Assembly (NCBI GenBank): GCA_947498065.1
Contig: CANMIS010000001.1
Coordinates: forward strand, 496,001 to 560,000
Origin: an uncultured Erythrobacter sp.
GTDB lineage: Bacteria; Pseudomonadota; Alphaproteobacteria; Sphingomonadales; Sphingomonadaceae
DNA length: 64,000 bases
Direction: 5' to 3'
Positions within the stretch are counted from its first letter, which is position 1; each line of letters begins with the position of its first letter. Positions 62,286 through 64,000 of the stretch are shown piece after piece. The notes beneath the pieces were generated by a model. That model saw nothing but the letters and a program-made list of their open reading frames with translations. It did not search any database and was not told the origin of the DNA. A program made the translations under genes and the position numbers.

Positions 62286-63410
62286 TTAAGGGATAACGAT
62301 CTGCCGAATGGCTTCGCCGCTGGCGAGCTTGTCGAACATCGCGTTGATGTCGGAGAGCTTGCCGGTCCCGCTCAGCAGGCGTTCCACCGGCAGCCTGCCC
62401 GCGCGCCACAGGGCGATGTAGCGCGGGATATCGCGCGCTGGGATCGATGATCCCATATAGCTGCCCATCAAGGTTTTGCCGTCGCCGACGAGCGAGACGG
62501 CTGGGATGGAGAGCATGTCCGCCGGATTGGGCAGGCCAACGGTAACAATCCGACCGCCGCGCCGCGCCGCCGCATAGGCCTGCGCCAGCACAGCCGCCTT
62601 GCCGACGGTTTCGATAACCAGATCGGGCTTGTCGCCCAATGCAGCGATGATCTCTGCCTCGTCTGCGTCGGGCGAAAAGGCCGCCGCAGCGCCAAGCTCA
62701 ATCGCAAGCGCGCGCTTTTCAGGCATGGGGTCGATCGCGACCACGGGGTTCGCGCCGCCAGCCAGTGCGCCCATCAGAGCGGCAAGGCCCACACCGCCGA
62801 GGCCATAGACCAGCACCGCCTCGCCCGCCTCTAGCTGCCCAGTGTTGAGCACAGCGCCCACCCCGGTCAGCACGGCGCAGCCAAACAGAGCGGCGATCTC
62901 AACCGGGATATCGCTGTCGATCTTCACCGCAGAGCGCCGGTCGACCACCGCATGGCTGGCAAAGGCGGAGGCGCCAAGGTGGTGGTTTACTTCGTGATCA
63001 TGCTCGCAAATGCGCCGCGCGCCGCTCAGCAATGTGCCCGCGCCATTGGCCGCCGCGCCGTGGCCGCACATATAGCCCTCGCCAGAGAGGCATTGCTTGC
63101 AATGGCCGCAGCTCGGCAGGAACGATAGGACCACGCGGTCTCCAGCTGCAAACTGTCCGGCGGCGTTGGACCCTGTCTCGATCACTGTCCCAACCGCCTC
63201 GTGACCAATCGCCATCGGCATGGGCCGCGGGCGATTGCCATCGATCACGGACAGATCGCTGTGGCACAGGCCAGCGGCCTCAATCTTGAGCAGCAATTCA
63301 TCAACGCCCGGTGCCTCCAGCTCAACCTCGGCAATGCGCAAGGGCGCGGTTTGCGCGTACGGCCCCTCATGGCCGATACTGTCTAAAATTGCCGCTGTTG
63401 CTTTCATCAC
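62286..63410 (-). CDS. Zinc-dependent alcohol dehydrogenase (MDR family)
   Basis: A 374-residue medium-chain dehydrogenase. The catalytic zinc is bound by Cys in GLCHSDLSV and GHEAVGTV; the structural zinc by the cysteines in CGHCKQCLSGEGYMC; and the NAD-binding loop is YGLGGVGLAALMG. Sequence is nearer to class III/glutathione-type ADHs than to tetrameric small ADHs; substrate unknown. The start is ATG at 63410 (MMKA) or at 63407. Confidence 0.9.
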   Translation of the reverse strand: MMKATAAILDSIGHEGPYAQTAPLRIAEVELEAPGVDELLLKIEAAGLCHSDLSVIDGNRPRPMPMAIGHEAVGTVIETGSNAAGQFAAGDRVVLSFLPSCGHCKQCLSGEGYMCGHGAAANGAGTLLSGARRICEHDHEVNHHLGASAFASHAVVDRRSAVKIDSDIPVEIAALFGCAVLTGVGAVLNTGQLEAGEAVLVYGLGGVGLAALMGALAGGANPVVAIDPMPEKRALAIELGAAAAFSPDADEAEIIAALGDKPDLVIETVGKAAVLAQAYAAARRGGRIVTVGLPNPADMLSIPAVSLVGDGKTLMGSYMGSSIPARDIPRYIALWRAGRLPVERLLSGTGKLSDINAMFDKLASGEAIRQIVIP

Positions 63411-63552
63411 CGCATCCTGTGTCTTGCCAATTGGCGCAAAAATCTCGCCGCTGGCTCTGTGATGGGCGCAGATAAGTCAACCAAGCGCGCGAAAAGTTGC
63501 CGCATGGTGGTTGTGGGCGGGTGCAGAGATGTTGGCGCACCCCCAAGCGGCG

Positions 63553-64000
63553 TCACTCGATATTGGCGACTGCGCTCTTCATCGCGGTCAGGTCTGAGGC
63601 GTTCAAATAGCGCCCCTTCCTGACCACCGCCTCAATCTTGGCGGTGTTGCGGATATCCTCGAGCGGATTGGCCCCGAGCAGCACCATATCCGCCAGCATG
63701 CCGGGCGCAATTGTCCCTTGCTGGCCCTCCAAGCCAAAGAATGCCGCCGGAGTGATGGTCGCTGCGCGCAGGACCTCCATCGGGCTGAGCCCTGCCTCCA
63801 CCAGCATCGCGAGCTCCTCGTGCAAGCTAAAGCCGGGCGCTAAAAAGCCGATCGGCGCATCGGTGCCGGCCATGAAGGGAACGCCGCTGTCGTGCAGGCG
63901 CCCCGCCATGGAAAAGAGCCACTGGTCAAACAGCAGGCTGTCCGCACTCGGCTGGCGCGTGCCAATTGCGCCGGTGAGGTCTCGCCACGTCTTGGCGATT
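63553..64000 (-). CDS. Amidohydrolase family protein (partial, cut by window edge)
   Basis: C-terminal part of an amidohydrolase; the frame is open to base 64000 and the start lies beyond it. Visible are a metal aspartate in AGTDAPIGF, LHEELAMLVEAGLSPMEVLRAATITPAAFFGLEGQQGTIAPGMLADMVLLGANPLEDIRNTAKIEAVVRKGRYL, typical of imidazolonepropionase-like amidohydrolases. Substrate unknown. Only about 149 residues are seen. Confidence 0.85.
   Translation of the reverse strand, partial: IAKTWRDLTGAIGTRQPSADSLLFDQWLFSMAGRLHDSGVPFMAGTDAPIGFLAPGFSLHEELAMLVEAGLSPMEVLRAATITPAAFFGLEGQQGTIAPGMLADMVLLGANPLEDIRNTAKIEAVVRKGRYLNASDLTAMKSAVANIE

Overview
This 64 kb window looks like ordinary chromosome from an aerobic alphaproteobacterium of the Sphingomonadales, most likely Erythrobacteraceae (Erythrobacter or Altererythrobacter type). 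The grounds are the high GC content, the aa3 cytochrome oxidase order ctaC-ctaD-ctaB-coxF-ctaG-ctaE-DUF983-surf1 running on to thrC, a K+-independent H+-pyrophosphatase, an FnrL-type regulator, L21 with a Lys/Ala-rich tail, and many small families typical of sphingomonads. I see no rRNA, tRNA, insertion sequence, prophage, plasmid function or CRISPR array. The right edge cuts an amidohydrolase gene.

Layout. 0.1-8.6 kb: astD, a lipoprotein, a structured intergenic region, rarD, pyrC, an ATP-grasp protein with ygfZ, and a divergent TetR/metal-dependent hydrolase pair. 8.6-11.5 kb: the rplU-rpmA operon, a lipoprotein coupled to an fnrL-like gene, and a membrane protein with a perfect FNR box. 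11.6-23.0 kb: a long minus-strand array of nearly contiguous genes with terminal oxidase structural and assembly genes, thrC, an rRNA methyltransferase, folB, and moaA/moaD/moaE. 23.2-28.1 kb: plus-strand pyrE (with a possible leader peptide), pdxJ, two small membrane proteins, acpS, lepB, a DUF3089 hydrolase and ruvX. 28.1-30.2 kb: an unrecognised three-gene cassette made of a 52-residue peptide and two large soluble proteins, one cupin-like. 30.3-38.1 kb: two thioesterases, a class A penicillin-binding protein with an inverted repeat over its -10, a lipoprotein, cobS, a cupin, DUF2236, DUF1428, a J-domain protein and bolA. 38.2-47 kb: AraC regulator, Nudix, SDR, epoxide-hydrolase-like enzyme, DUF2332, hisG-hisD-nusB, a Sel1 protein and thiL. 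47-58.3 kb: hppA, an S9 peptidase, a coupled GNAT/JmjC-like/GNAT operon, tesB, a tandem universal stress protein and a carotenoid oxygenase. 58.4-64 kb: an orphan protein, sodB, a helix-turn-helix protein, a spinster-type MFS transporter, a zinc alcohol dehydrogenase and the partial amidohydrolase.

How the parts fit. The FnrL-like protein has the cysteines of an oxygen-labile [4Fe-4S] sensor and the E..SR recognition motif for TTGAT half-sites. Two promoters in the window, 45 kb apart, carry perfect TTGAT-N4-ATCAA boxes at the same spacing to a near-identical ribosome-binding leader, so they form a local view of an oxygen-responsive regulon. The strongest candidate for an undescribed system is the peptide cassette at 28125-30179. 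Its short gene has a strong ribosome-binding site, sits first in the operon, and is followed by two proteins that I cannot assign to a known pathway.
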